DNA of 64,000 nt from Setoptus koraiensis (Eukaryota; Arthropoda), in NCBI GenBank assembly GCA_048013815.1, contig CM106586.1:1302001-1366000 (forward strand). The letters are read 5' to 3'. The translations under genes were made by a program, and so were the position numbers. This document shows, piece by piece, positions 1 to 9,260 of this stretch. The notes below the pieces were generated by a model. It saw only the letters and a list, made by a program, of their open reading frames with translations, was not told where the DNA came from and did not search any database. The first letter of the stretch is position 1. Each line of letters opens with the position of its first letter.

Positions 1-105
1 GCCGCTACAGTGACTTGTGTGAGTCAGCTAAACACGACATTACACAACAACAACAATTCACACATTAATTGTTAATTGTTAACATTAAACAACAACCACA
101 ACAAC

Positions 106-1263
106 ATGAATAGAACACGTGTACTCAAGGAAGCCCAATTGAGGCGCCTCAAGGAGCACAAATACAGCTCCTCGGGCTCCACTATGCTGGACAAATATAT
201 GCAAATCTACTGGGAATGGGTTGTATCACATCTTCCTCTTTGGCTTGCCCCAAACACAATGACTTTATTAGGCTTAATTGTTGTTATCATAGCAACAACC
301 ATATTAATATATTATAGTCCCGATGCCAAGCAAGACATGCCACCATGGACAATGTTATTGAGTGCATTAAGTGTATTTATTTATCAAACCCTAGATGCTT
401 GCGACGGTAAACAAGCTAGAAGAACTCAATCCCAATCTCAGCTTGGTGAATTATTTGATCATGGATGCGATTCATTGTCCACTATATTTATTTCTATTAT
501 GGTAGCAATTACATGCCAACTTGGATCAAACCCTCCATTACTGTTTTTTCAATGCGCCTTTGCAATTTGTTTATTCTATTCAGCACACTGGCAAACTTAT
601 GTCTCTGGCACATTGAGATTCGGCAAGTTTGATGTCACAGAAATACAATGTAGCATAATGTCCATGCTTATATTAACAGCTGTATTTGGTAGTAAACTTT
701 GGTCGCTCTCAGTACCTGTAGTTAATATTTATATGAGTACGTTACCTGTTATTGGGGCAACAATTGGCGGGTCATTAGCGTTTTATGACTACTTTAGAAT
801 AATATTCACCGGAGGTGTTGGTAGAAATGGTTCATCAGTGGCAGGCACCAGTGTACTATCGCCATCAATACCATTAGCTTCGGTTATAGCGCCAGCTTTT
901 TTTATTTGGCAAAAATCACCATCTGGATTATATGAAAATAATATTTGCCTATATATTTTATGTATAGGATTTATAGCAACCAAGATTACAATGCGACTTA
1001 TTGTCTGTCATATGAGCAGAAGCGAAATGGATTACTTTGATTCTTCCATGATTGGACTGTTATGTTTATTCTTGAATCAATATTTTGATTGTATGTTAAA
1101 CGAAACGACAGTCCTATGGTTAGCCTTCCTATACTCAGTCTACGATCTCATTAGTTATTCTAGCTCACTATGTCAAGAAATATCAGAATATTTGAATATT
1201 TACACATTTACAATATCCAAAAGGGTACAAAAGGATAGGAGGACTTCTAGACGACAATACTAA
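106..1263 (+). CDS. CEPT1: Choline/ethanolamine phosphotransferase (CEPT1-like), single exon
   Basis: Membrane enzyme of the Kennedy pathway that moves phosphocholine or phosphoethanolamine from the CDP-alcohol to diacylglycerol in the ER. The 385-residue protein carries the full CDP-alcohol phosphotransferase signature DG-x2-AR-x8-G-x3-D-x3-D: DGKQAR at about residues 100-105, then G114, D118 and D122, counted from the ATG at 106. Stretches such as AHWQTYVSGTLRFG and YFRIIFTGGVG match animal CEPT1/CHPT1 closely. Several hydrophobic segments fit the multi-pass topology. The ATG at 106 is chosen because its context (ACAACATGA) is good and the frame upstream has only a TTG at 76. Length is close to the human homologues (about 400 aa), so the gene looks complete and without introns. 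It converges on the LeuRS gene, with 47 bp between stop codons. CEPT1, CHPT1 and EPT1 cannot be separated with certainty by eye. Confidence 0.93.
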   Translation: MNRTRVLKEAQLRRLKEHKYSSSGSTMLDKYMQIYWEWVVSHLPLWLAPNTMTLLGLIVVIIATTILIYYSPDAKQDMPPWTMLLSALSVFIYQTLDACDGKQARRTQSQSQLGELFDHGCDSLSTIFISIMVAITCQLGSNPPLLFFQCAFAICLFYSAHWQTYVSGTLRFGKFDVTEIQCSIMSMLILTAVFGSKLWSLSVPVVNIYMSTLPVIGATIGGSLAFYDYFRIIFTGGVGRNGSSVAGTSVLSPSIPLASVIAPAFFIWQKSPSGLYENNICLYILCIGFIATKITMRLIVCHMSRSEMDYFDSSMIGLLCLFLNQYFDCMLNETTVLWLAFLYSVYDLISYSSSLCQEISEYLNIYTFTISKRVQKDRRTSRRQY

Positions 1264-1267
1264 TAAA
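1262..1267 (+). promoter_or_regulatory. Poly(A) signal AATAAA of the CEPT1-like gene
   Basis: AATAAA begins inside the TAA stop codon (1261-1263). The 3' UTR must therefore be very short and probably ends in or next to the convergent LeuRS gene. Confidence 0.6.
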
Positions 1268-1305
1268 CTGTTACAAAGATTATTAAATTAGATGAATTTC
1301 AAGTC

Positions 1306-1311
1306 TTTATT
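1306..1311 (-). promoter_or_regulatory. Poly(A) signal AATAAA of the LeuRS gene
   Basis: On the minus strand AATAAA overlaps the TAA stop at 1311-1313. It mirrors the arrangement of the convergent CEPT1-like gene 40 bp away. Confidence 0.55.
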
Positions 1312-4238
1312 TAAATATACATTATAAATGGTTGCATAGGGCAACATTCTTCCTGAATTTTGGCATCGGATGTATCGTCAACCTCTTTCAATTCTATATC
1401 TTGTATATCTAGAGTGTTTCGCAAGTAGGTTAGATTTTCTCCAAGTACTTTAATCTCGTTGAAAGGCGCCGTTTGATCAAATGCGCTTTCGCCTTGTTTA
1501 ACTATGAGTTGTTTCCTAACCTCAGCAAATGGCATAGCCTTTTTCATATACTTTTTCAATGACTCTATTTTGGATAGTTTAGAAGCTATTATCTTGTTTT
1601 CAGGCATTGAGCCGCAATGCTCAATATATAATTCATGCAGAGCTTCTGATATAGTAGCCTGCCAAGTTGGAAATATCCTAGCGACATAAATTGTTGCCTT
1701 AGACGCCTTTGGTGGGGCTTCCTGAGTTCCAGTAACTTTTGATTTCTTGTTCGACTTCAAACTTGCCAGTTGGAATGCTTTCAGACGTATTCTAAAATCA
1801 TGAGATACATCCATAAGGTATTCGTATGACTTGTGCAAGTCTTCATCAACAACCTCTGTAGTTGGGAACCTGACACAGGTGGTGAATAAAGTTAAATCCC
1901 TAGTTTGAGGCATCACTTCCTTCAATTTTTCTGCAATATGTGGGCAGATTGGACTCAGAAGGATTGTTTGGGTGTATATAAAACGCAAGGTGAGCTCTTT
2001 GTGCATACCTATCTCACCGCATAAATCACGGTATTTCAGTCTCAAGTCTTGGTATTCGAAGAAGCCATCCTTCAGAGCCTCTTTGAACATCATTTTTTCG
2101 TAATGATCACGAGTTGAGTTGATGTACCTATTCATCGCATTCTGAAAAGCTAGATCTGCAAAAGATTCAATCGGACCCGATCTTAATTGGTCTATGGAGC
2201 CGATGGTTTCTATGCACCATTTGTAATAATTGGATAATTTTAAAAGTCCAGTTTCTGCTTGCTTGGCGACGAAATTTGCGTCTTCGATGGCATCACCGGA
2301 GTCAGCCAGAGCGAATCGAACACCATCGGCACTGTAAATATTGATGGCGTCTTGAAGTGTAAGGAAATTACCAGTTGATTTCGACATCTTTTCACCGTTT
2401 AGTAATAGATGACCGTTGACACGGAAAGCTTTCGGCCACATATCTGGTTGATCTTGCCAGACGGCGCAATGATTATACAATGAGAAAGTTAAGTGATTTG
2501 CTATCAAATCTTTACCAGATGACCGCAAATCAACAGGATACCAATATTGAAACTGTCTACGCATCTCTTCTAGATGTTCTCTCGGGATTTGACTCTCATC
2601 TATGTCCTTGACATCACCAAAGAAAATGTAATTCCAAACCGATGGAGTCATGTGTGCTGGTGAGATCGTACCTAGTGAATTATCTGGTGATTCTATGAGA
2701 CTGTTATGCTGCAAATACTGTGATACAGTATAGTAGGCCATATAAATTGTTGAATCTGACAGTGATTCGACCAACCATTGCTCATCCCATGGAAGTTTTG
2801 TTCCTAGACCGTAGGTTCTTGAACAAGCATACTCATGCAGCCAGTCCACTGTTATTTCAAAATTCCGTTTTGTTTCCTCCGTGTAAGTTTCCAACTGATT
2901 TAGAGCTTTTCTGACATCCTGTTTCCAGGATTCGTCACCATAATCCAAATACCATTGGTCACATAAAGCTACGACACATTCTTCCCCAGAACGAGACATC
3001 ACTTGCTTCTCGGGTTCCATGTACTTGATTCGATTTGTTAGATCATCTTCTAGAGCGCATCGGACTAATTGTTGACCTTTGAACTCGCAAAGAGCATCAA
3101 CTTTACCATTGTTTGGGGTTAGATCTTGAAAAGACATGTTGAGTGCGATCCTCTCGTTACAGATGCCAATTTCATCATTCAGCAGTCTGAACGCAACATA
3201 TTTCATCTCCGGTTTGATCCAAGAATCAGATTGCTCACGAATGGAGTCGGGTTCCAGAGTAGGAAATAATAAGAATACCTTAGATTTGCTATTTGTATCT
3301 GTCACTAGTTCTAACGCTTCAGGTAACAAATTTTTCAATTTAATTTTGAAAAGAGTATATTCCAGTGGTGCAACACCTTCACCTGTAGCTCTATCGTGGT
3401 CCATGCATGGTTGCTGATCTCTGGGTGAATAAATGGTGTGTCTTTTGCCAAACTTAATTCTGTTGTTTTTCTTTAAATGCCAAAATTGCCACCTGACAAA
3501 ACTATCATAGTAAGGATTGTTTTCAGTGGTGATAAAAGTTCTTCTCCAATCGGCGCTTAAACCAAAAGCTTTCAAATCTCTTATGGCCTCACGCGGAAAG
3601 TATTCAAACCAATATTCCGGATTGGCAAATTTAGCAATTTCTAAATCTATCTTCTCTTGGCACTGTTCCTCTGTGAGATTGGCTGATTCCTCAGGACTCA
3701 GTTTGATATTCTCACGCATAATTTGCCACTGAAATTTTGCTGTGCCAGATTTGGCAGCCACTTTGGTCTTTTTTGCTTTGCCTTTATTCTGGACTTTGTT
3801 TTGACCCGCGGGACCGTCGGCATCCAACTTTGCACCATCACCTTGGCCTACCTCCATTTTATCTGCCTCTTCTTCTGTTGGAAACTTTGGCGGATTGCCA
3901 TAGGTGGCCATCTCACGTTTGAGTTTGTCAGCACAAGCCAATATTGGCATACCGGTACAATGAAAACCGAGAGGTAATAGACACTGATGGCCAGTTAAAC
4001 GTTTGTAACGGACATAGAATTCCACTTTAGACAGGGAAAACGAATGGCCCAAGTGTAGTTTTCCATTCATGTAAGGATAGGGGAAGGTGGCAAAGAATTT
4101 CCCGCTCTCAAACTTTTGTTGTTCAGCAGGACCAACTGGTTCGAAGGCTTTGTGACAAGACCACAATTTTTGTGCCGATGCCTCCATTTGCAGATATTCC
4201 GTCAGCTTTTCGCTGGACTTCCTCTGAGGTGCAGCCAT
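1311..4238 (-). CDS. LARS1: Cytosolic leucyl-tRNA synthetase with a collapsed editing domain
   Basis: Class I aminoacyl-tRNA synthetase that charges tRNA-Leu. The 975-aa single-exon frame aligns along its length with eukaryotic cytosolic LeuRS. The HIGH-type motif is HLGH at residues 62-65 inside YPYMNGKLHLGH; the KMSKS loop is at 617-621; the anticodon-binding region follows. The CP1 editing domain is damaged. The threonine-rich motif (TLRPET in the human enzyme) reads TLEPDS, and the block with GTG, SVPSDSPDD and the universal editing Asp (D399 in human, from memory) is absent: the chain jumps from NNGKVDALCE to FKGQ at about residue 386. Roughly 120-130 residues are missing compared with human. 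The protein also stops after CCPMQPFIMYI, lacking about 110 C-terminal residues of the human enzyme. The ATG at 4238 has good context (AGAAATGG). Charging should work; hydrolysis of mischarged tRNA should not. Confidence 0.95.
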   Translation of the reverse strand: MAAPQRKSSEKLTEYLQMEASAQKLWSCHKAFEPVGPAEQQKFESGKFFATFPYPYMNGKLHLGHSFSLSKVEFYVRYKRLTGHQCLLPLGFHCTGMPILACADKLKREMATYGNPPKFPTEEEADKMEVGQGDGAKLDADGPAGQNKVQNKGKAKKTKVAAKSGTAKFQWQIMRENIKLSPEESANLTEEQCQEKIDLEIAKFANPEYWFEYFPREAIRDLKAFGLSADWRRTFITTENNPYYDSFVRWQFWHLKKNNRIKFGKRHTIYSPRDQQPCMDHDRATGEGVAPLEYTLFKIKLKNLLPEALELVTDTNSKSKVFLLFPTLEPDSIREQSDSWIKPEMKYVAFRLLNDEIGICNERIALNMSFQDLTPNNGKVDALCEFKGQQLVRCALEDDLTNRIKYMEPEKQVMSRSGEECVVALCDQWYLDYGDESWKQDVRKALNQLETYTEETKRNFEITVDWLHEYACSRTYGLGTKLPWDEQWLVESLSDSTIYMAYYTVSQYLQHNSLIESPDNSLGTISPAHMTPSVWNYIFFGDVKDIDESQIPREHLEEMRRQFQYWYPVDLRSSGKDLIANHLTFSLYNHCAVWQDQPDMWPKAFRVNGHLLLNGEKMSKSTGNFLTLQDAINIYSADGVRFALADSGDAIEDANFVAKQAETGLLKLSNYYKWCIETIGSIDQLRSGPIESFADLAFQNAMNRYINSTRDHYEKMMFKEALKDGFFEYQDLRLKYRDLCGEIGMHKELTLRFIYTQTILLSPICPHIAEKLKEVMPQTRDLTLFTTCVRFPTTEVVDEDLHKSYEYLMDVSHDFRIRLKAFQLASLKSNKKSKVTGTQEAPPKASKATIYVARIFPTWQATISEALHELYIEHCGSMPENKIIASKLSKIESLKKYMKKAMPFAEVRKQLIVKQGESAFDQTAPFNEIKVLGENLTYLRNTLDIQDIELKEVDDTSDAKIQEECCPMQPFIMYI

Positions 4239-5379
4239 TTCTGTCTAGATGCTGAGATTTAAATAGCTATGAGGTATCCTTTAAATAATAAATAATAATA
4301 AATAACAATAAATTTCAAGTGGAGGTAGTAATAATCCAGTTCAATCTAAAGTGTATTGTTATGTAAGAGAGGATATTAATGCCGATACTGCCGGCATCAT
4401 GTGAGTCATATGTCAGATTGGCTGCGAGAATCCATGCTTGTTCCTTTGACAATGAAAAAAGCGCACCGTGTATTTGCAAACACGCAGCAAGTAAAGCTGC
4501 CAAGTGAATAGCGCGCTGATCAATATTTTCATTGAGAGGAACTGGTCTGTCCCCAATCGAAATGCAAAAAAAAGTTGAGTTTGAAATTTTTGCCCGCTAT
4601 TTTCCCTTTCCGACTAGAACTTCCGCCAGATGGTCCTTTGAGCTTAAAATTTTATTTCATTTTCAACTAGATTATAGAAAAGAATTACATCTGCAATCAT
4701 TAGGTAATGGGACCATCTTGTAATGAATAATAAATAAAAGGTAGCCTGCTCAAACAAAGGGAAACAGAGATGATTCATTGATGCTAATGAGACAGCTCAT
4801 TATCAGCATATTGTTGTAATAATTGTTTATGATTATTACTATGGACAATGTTTAATTATATTTGTCCGTTGTGTTATTGGAAACGTGTAGATTTATTATG
4901 TTATGATGTGTTGTTGTTGTTATTATTATTATTAGCATTATTATCCATATCATTTATATTACACGAAGATACTTATTAATAGTTTGGAGAGACAACAATA
5001 CATTCCACTGATTCTATTCTTTTATACAATTTGTATGAGCTTTACAATTTATGAGCTTAGAGTTGTTTGTGTGTCTTATACTACCATAAAACTTGTGATG
5101 GTTCGTGTCTAATTGATGGCCCAATGTCTACTGATGGGCATACAATAACACAGAGAAAGAGAGGTCAGGTAATTGTGACAGGTCAATAATGGTCGAAATA
5201 CACTGCACTTGTGAGTTTACTGTTGCATTTGCTTATTAGCAGCTACCTGTAATGTTGTTGGCTGCCAGCCAGTTAGCCAATCAGCCAATCTTATGATTAG
5301 TTCACCGTTTGTTCCATTTGATACATCCGGTACATCGGTATGATTAACCTTTTTTTGTTTCATCTTATGGTTGGCTAAA
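4239..5379. other. Intergenic, AT-rich; no gene supported
   Basis: This stretch lies between the LeuRS start and the ELOVL stop, both on the minus strand. It holds AT-rich simple sequence (for example TTATTATTATTAT near 4920). A stop-free minus-strand stretch at 4315-4596 lacks a usable ATG and a recognisable product. Confidence 0.5.
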
Positions 5380-6519
5380 TTATTGAGCTTTGAGTTTAGT
5401 TTGTTGATTGTTGCTTGATGATGATACACTGGCTTGTTTTTGTCCAACATTTGCATCTTTAGCCGCTGTCGTTGTGGTCTTATCCGCTGCTGGTGTTGCT
5501 GTATCTCTAATGTAGGCCTTGATGTAAAATGATACAAACAACCATAGGAATAATAATGCACCCAGTGTTTGTCCCAGCACAAATATAGCAGGATATGTAC
5601 AATTGTCGTAACCATATAAGAATAGTGGTTGTAATGAATGTACCACAGCAATTAAAAACTGTGCTATTTGTAAACGGGTCAAATAAACTTTCCACCAGAG
5701 ATACTTTTGTACTTTGGGTCCAAATGTTGATAAACCATAATAGCTATACATAATAACATGAACAACTAGATTTAGATAGGGTATGAAACAGCAGACTGGA
5801 TAAAAGGCAAATTTAACGCCTATCCAAAAGCCAACTGGCACAACAGTATGATGGAATACATGTAAGAATGATACGTGACTAAATTTTTTACGTAACACAA
5901 AGAATACTGTATCAAAGAAATCACAAAATCTTGATAGTAACACTAGCCAAACAATTGGTATTGCTTCGTCGACCATTGGCTGTAATGCCTTGCCACAACC
6001 CCAACACCATGAGCCATAATTGAGGAATGGTGAGGCGCCACAAAATAGATAGGCATTGAAGATAACCATGCCAAAGTTATAGAATCTGATTAATGGCTTC
6101 AAATCAAATGGTTCTCTATTTGACATTAATTGTGGTCCTAATTTCAATACAAAATATAAATATAATCCAACTATCGTTAATAATTGCCATGGTCCACCAT
6201 CGAATAGACTATATTTGTTTAATTCAGGATTGTGGTTCATCTCCCAAAAGTCATAATAGAGATATTGGGCCCATTCGCCGTAGGTGGACGACGAAGAAGT
6301 GGCATTAGTTAGCAAGGGGGTGATATCACTATTGATTGATGATTCAATTGTTGCTGCTGCTGCTGATTCTGACGCTTTTGATAGGATTGATGCTTCATGA
6401 TTATTGTTTATAGATGATAGTTGATCTGATATTAGTTGCTCTGTAGCATTATAAACAGTTTTAACGATTGTCTCGGTGGCTGTTGCGGCGACATTTAATT
6501 GGAGCGGAGATGACGCCAT
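5380..6519 (-). CDS. Very-long-chain fatty acid elongase (ELOVL family), single exon
   Basis: 3-ketoacyl-CoA synthase of the ER that condenses malonyl-CoA with long acyl-CoAs. The 379-aa protein has the diagnostic histidine box FLHVFHH (about residues 219-224), preceded by SRFCDFFDTVFFVLRKK and followed by NLVVHVIMYSYYGLS, all hallmarks of ELOVL proteins. Several hydrophobic segments give the usual multi-pass topology. The HVFHHTVVP and MYSYYGLS wording is closest to arthropod ELOVL4/7-type enzymes. The ATG at 6519 has an optimal context (ACCATGG). Two features are unusual. A Ser/Thr/Ala-rich N-terminal extension of about 80 residues precedes the elongase core, and a polar C-terminal tail of about 40 residues has no dilysine ending; together they make it longer than the common 260-330 aa. 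No intron is needed. Acyl chain preference cannot be told from sequence. Confidence 0.93.
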   Translation of the reverse strand: MASSPLQLNVAATATETIVKTVYNATEQLISDQLSSINNNHEASILSKASESAAAATIESSINSDITPLLTNATSSSSTYGEWAQYLYYDFWEMNHNPELNKYSLFDGGPWQLLTIVGLYLYFVLKLGPQLMSNREPFDLKPLIRFYNFGMVIFNAYLFCGASPFLNYGSWCWGCGKALQPMVDEAIPIVWLVLLSRFCDFFDTVFFVLRKKFSHVSFLHVFHHTVVPVGFWIGVKFAFYPVCCFIPYLNLVVHVIMYSYYGLSTFGPKVQKYLWWKVYLTRLQIAQFLIAVVHSLQPLFLYGYDNCTYPAIFVLGQTLGALLFLWLFVSFYIKAYIRDTATPAADKTTTTAAKDANVGQKQASVSSSSNNQQTKLKAQ

Positions 6520-8897
6520 GGTCAATGGCGCGCGCGTTGTTTTTTAGTGCGTGTATATATGTAAATCGTACAGGATTGAGATAAACAAACAAACAAGCGA
6601 CTTGCGACAGTTAATAACTGTTTTGATACACGCTAGAAAAAACTTATCAGGTTTGTCACTTTGGCTTGCGCTAATGATTAGGTCGATGATTCTTAATGTG
6701 TTGTTAACAAGAAGAGCGAAATGAATGAGTGAAGAAAAAAAAATGCGGCGTTAATTAACTATTTCCGCTTCTAGTTGTTGCAATGATGTGCTGCTGCTGC
6801 TTGATTACTGGCGCCGCAACACAGGTACTGATGAGTATTTCTGTAAAGTGTTGCTGCAGGTTGATTAGTGATTTAGCAGTAGTATTAGTAGGAGATTTAT
6901 CTAGTGCGTGTACACATGATGATGACTTAGTTTCACTTGACTTCTTAGGTGTGTGTGTGTGCTGGTCTTAGTCGTCGTCATTTGCAAGAAACATATCAAC
7001 AACATTAGCAACAACATTAACAACTTCAACAACAACAGCAACAACAACAACAACAGCAGCAGCACACAGTAGTATGGGCGACAACAACAACAGCAACAAC
7101 AATAACAAAAAGTCCAACAAATACAAATAACGCCGATAGCCAGCGAGTCAGCAAGCCAATGTTTGTATTTGTGAACTACTAATCATGATACTCACAATAG
7201 AATAGGAGGAGATATTGATGGTTGTTGTTAGGGGAAGCGGCGACAACAACAACAACCACGACAGACCATAATGAGACACCATCGAGAACATGCCGCCCGC
7301 CATGGGACAGCACGATGATAGAGTTAGAAGTCTCACAAGTCACCTGTGCTGACTTACAAGGTGAGAGAGGCTTACTGATGGTGACTTGCTCACTGCCGGC
7401 TGGCTCGCTCGCTGGCTGGCTGACTTAATGAAGCGTATCAGCAGCACCACCAGCAACTACCAACTGCCAACAACGACACACACTTTGCCAAGACCATGAG
7501 ACCGACTTGAGCGAGAGCAAACTCAAGCGAACGCATGGTAATGAGGGCGGCAATATGGTTGTTCTTTGCAGATTGTGTGTGTGTCGTTGCAATTGAAGTT
7601 GAAAGAGATGAATAGGTTAGATTAAGAGAAGGAGCGCTCAATTGTCGAGACACTTTCTCGGCTTCGAATCAAAACCAAGAAGAATCATCGAACCGGTTTT
7701 CACTCCCCGAAAGCGCGCTCATCAGATCAGTCTAGACGACGATGATCTAGCCAGTTAATGCTGGTTGATGATCGCTCTGGGCCCTTCTCTCTCGCTCACT
7801 CTCTCTGTTCTAACTAACAAATTCTGTTCTTGTATCTCTTTCTCTCTGTTCTTATTTTGTGCCGAGCTCTCTGCTCTCAACTTGTTCGCGCCGCTCGCTC
7901 GCTGCTCAACATTCCTCGCACTGGCTGTAGGAACAGTCAGCCAGACAAATATCCGAATATTCAAGCTGGCTCTTCTTTAGTTCAGTGGTCTGTTTGCTTG
8001 TTCTTGGTCAAACAACATAATTAATTCACGGCCACTATCAGCGAAACTAACTAACTAATAACAGGAAGTTGGCTTAAACAAGCGCAAACAACAGCAACAA
8101 CATGATATGGGCGAGATGCCAATCAGGCACAGTATTACGGTGTTACGATTTTATTGATATTTTGATTCAAAATCAAGTTTGCTCCTAACAAAACTTTCAG
8201 CCAGTTAGCCAGTTAGCCATTCAACCAGTTAGCCAATCAGCTAGCTGGCCAGACGACCGGTCAACGCCAACTAACCAAATAACTAATTGACTAATAAATG
8301 GCCAGATAACTGGCAACTTGACCATCACTTGGCGCGGTTGTTTGTGAAAACGAAAGTGAAACTAGAGAAATGAAACGAACAAGTGCACTTGCAGTCAGTA
8401 ACTTATGCCGATAATAATCATTACGATTATTATTACTATTATTATTATTATTATTACTTCTCCATTCTTCACTCTTCATTCCAATTTCAGTCCTAATACG
8501 AATGGGCATCTACTGCTGGTGTAATAATGCGTCTGCCGTTGTTTAACTAGATTTGTTTGTTGCACACATGACATGCCATGATCGAGTGGCCGAAGTTTAG
8601 CTTGGCCAGCAAAAACAGATAATTAACTGCTCACACAGCAGACAGACAAAATAACTTTCACTTGTTGTGTACAATTGACCATTCACCGTCAATACGAAAT
8701 CTCGGCCGTCGCTCGGTTCAAATTTGTATTCATCCATGAACTTGGGTGCGCTGAATCTGTTTATGGGCTATTCCAACTGCCAAGGTCGCTTTTGAAACAT
8801 TGACACTACTCGAGAATAGGAATATCTGAGCCATGCAAAGAGTTGAATAACCAAGAAAGTTAACAACCCACTAACAAGTAAGAGAAAGGAAAACAAT
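6520..8897. other. Upstream/intergenic region of ELOVL with CAA/CAG tracts
   Basis: No protein is supported. The sequence has imperfect CAA/CAG runs (about 7005-7110), pyrimidine-rich stretches (7790-7880), tandem 'CCAGTTAG/CCAATCAG' motifs around 8200-8260 and a TTA run (about 8430-8455). It could contain ELOVL promoter elements or non-coding exons, but none can be placed. Confidence 0.5.
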
Positions 8898-9260
8898 TCA
8901 AACATGAGAATGAATGAAATCAATTGAGAACAGAAGCACGAGGCAAATATCTGATTTGGGTGTCGTGCAGGACCATTCGATCATCATTAGTGCGACAACG
9001 AATGATAAAAATTGCTGTTCCACAGCATTCAACATTGAAAAATCTTGTGAACGAATTGCAATATCAATTACATTGTAAGATCGACAAGTGTCGATAGAGA
9101 GGAAGAAACAGTTGTTCACCTCAGCCGTCGCTAAACTTCGTTGGGCATCAAGCTCGCTGTAAAATGACACACGTTTATTATGGATATACATCAAGATTCT
9201 AGCCGACCTCGTGTTCGAAGGACAAATAATATTCGAGACAGTCATACGTGAATATATCAT
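8898..9260 (-). mobile_element. Possible LINE endonuclease relic (tentative)
   Basis: A 120-codon open frame with an ATG at 9260. The segment ARILMYIHNKR...RSLATAEVN resembles the region of non-LTR retrotransposon endonucleases where a strand such as 'R-I-Y-hh-N' is followed by a conserved '(T/A)-h-(A/E)-V' strand. A later NVIDIAI resembles the 'xVIDhTh' strand near the end of that domain. The rest does not fit, no reverse transcriptase is visible nearby, and the match rests on short motifs. It may be a chance ORF. Confidence 0.22.

Noticed and set aside
4315-4596. Minus-strand open stretch upstream of LeuRS (LAALLAACLQIHGALF...)
   Set aside because: No ATG in frame, no known similarity and no poly(A) signal; could be a terminal exon but unsupported.
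5217-5651. 144-codon frame overlapping ELOVL
   Set aside because: Shadow frame of the ELOVL coding region.
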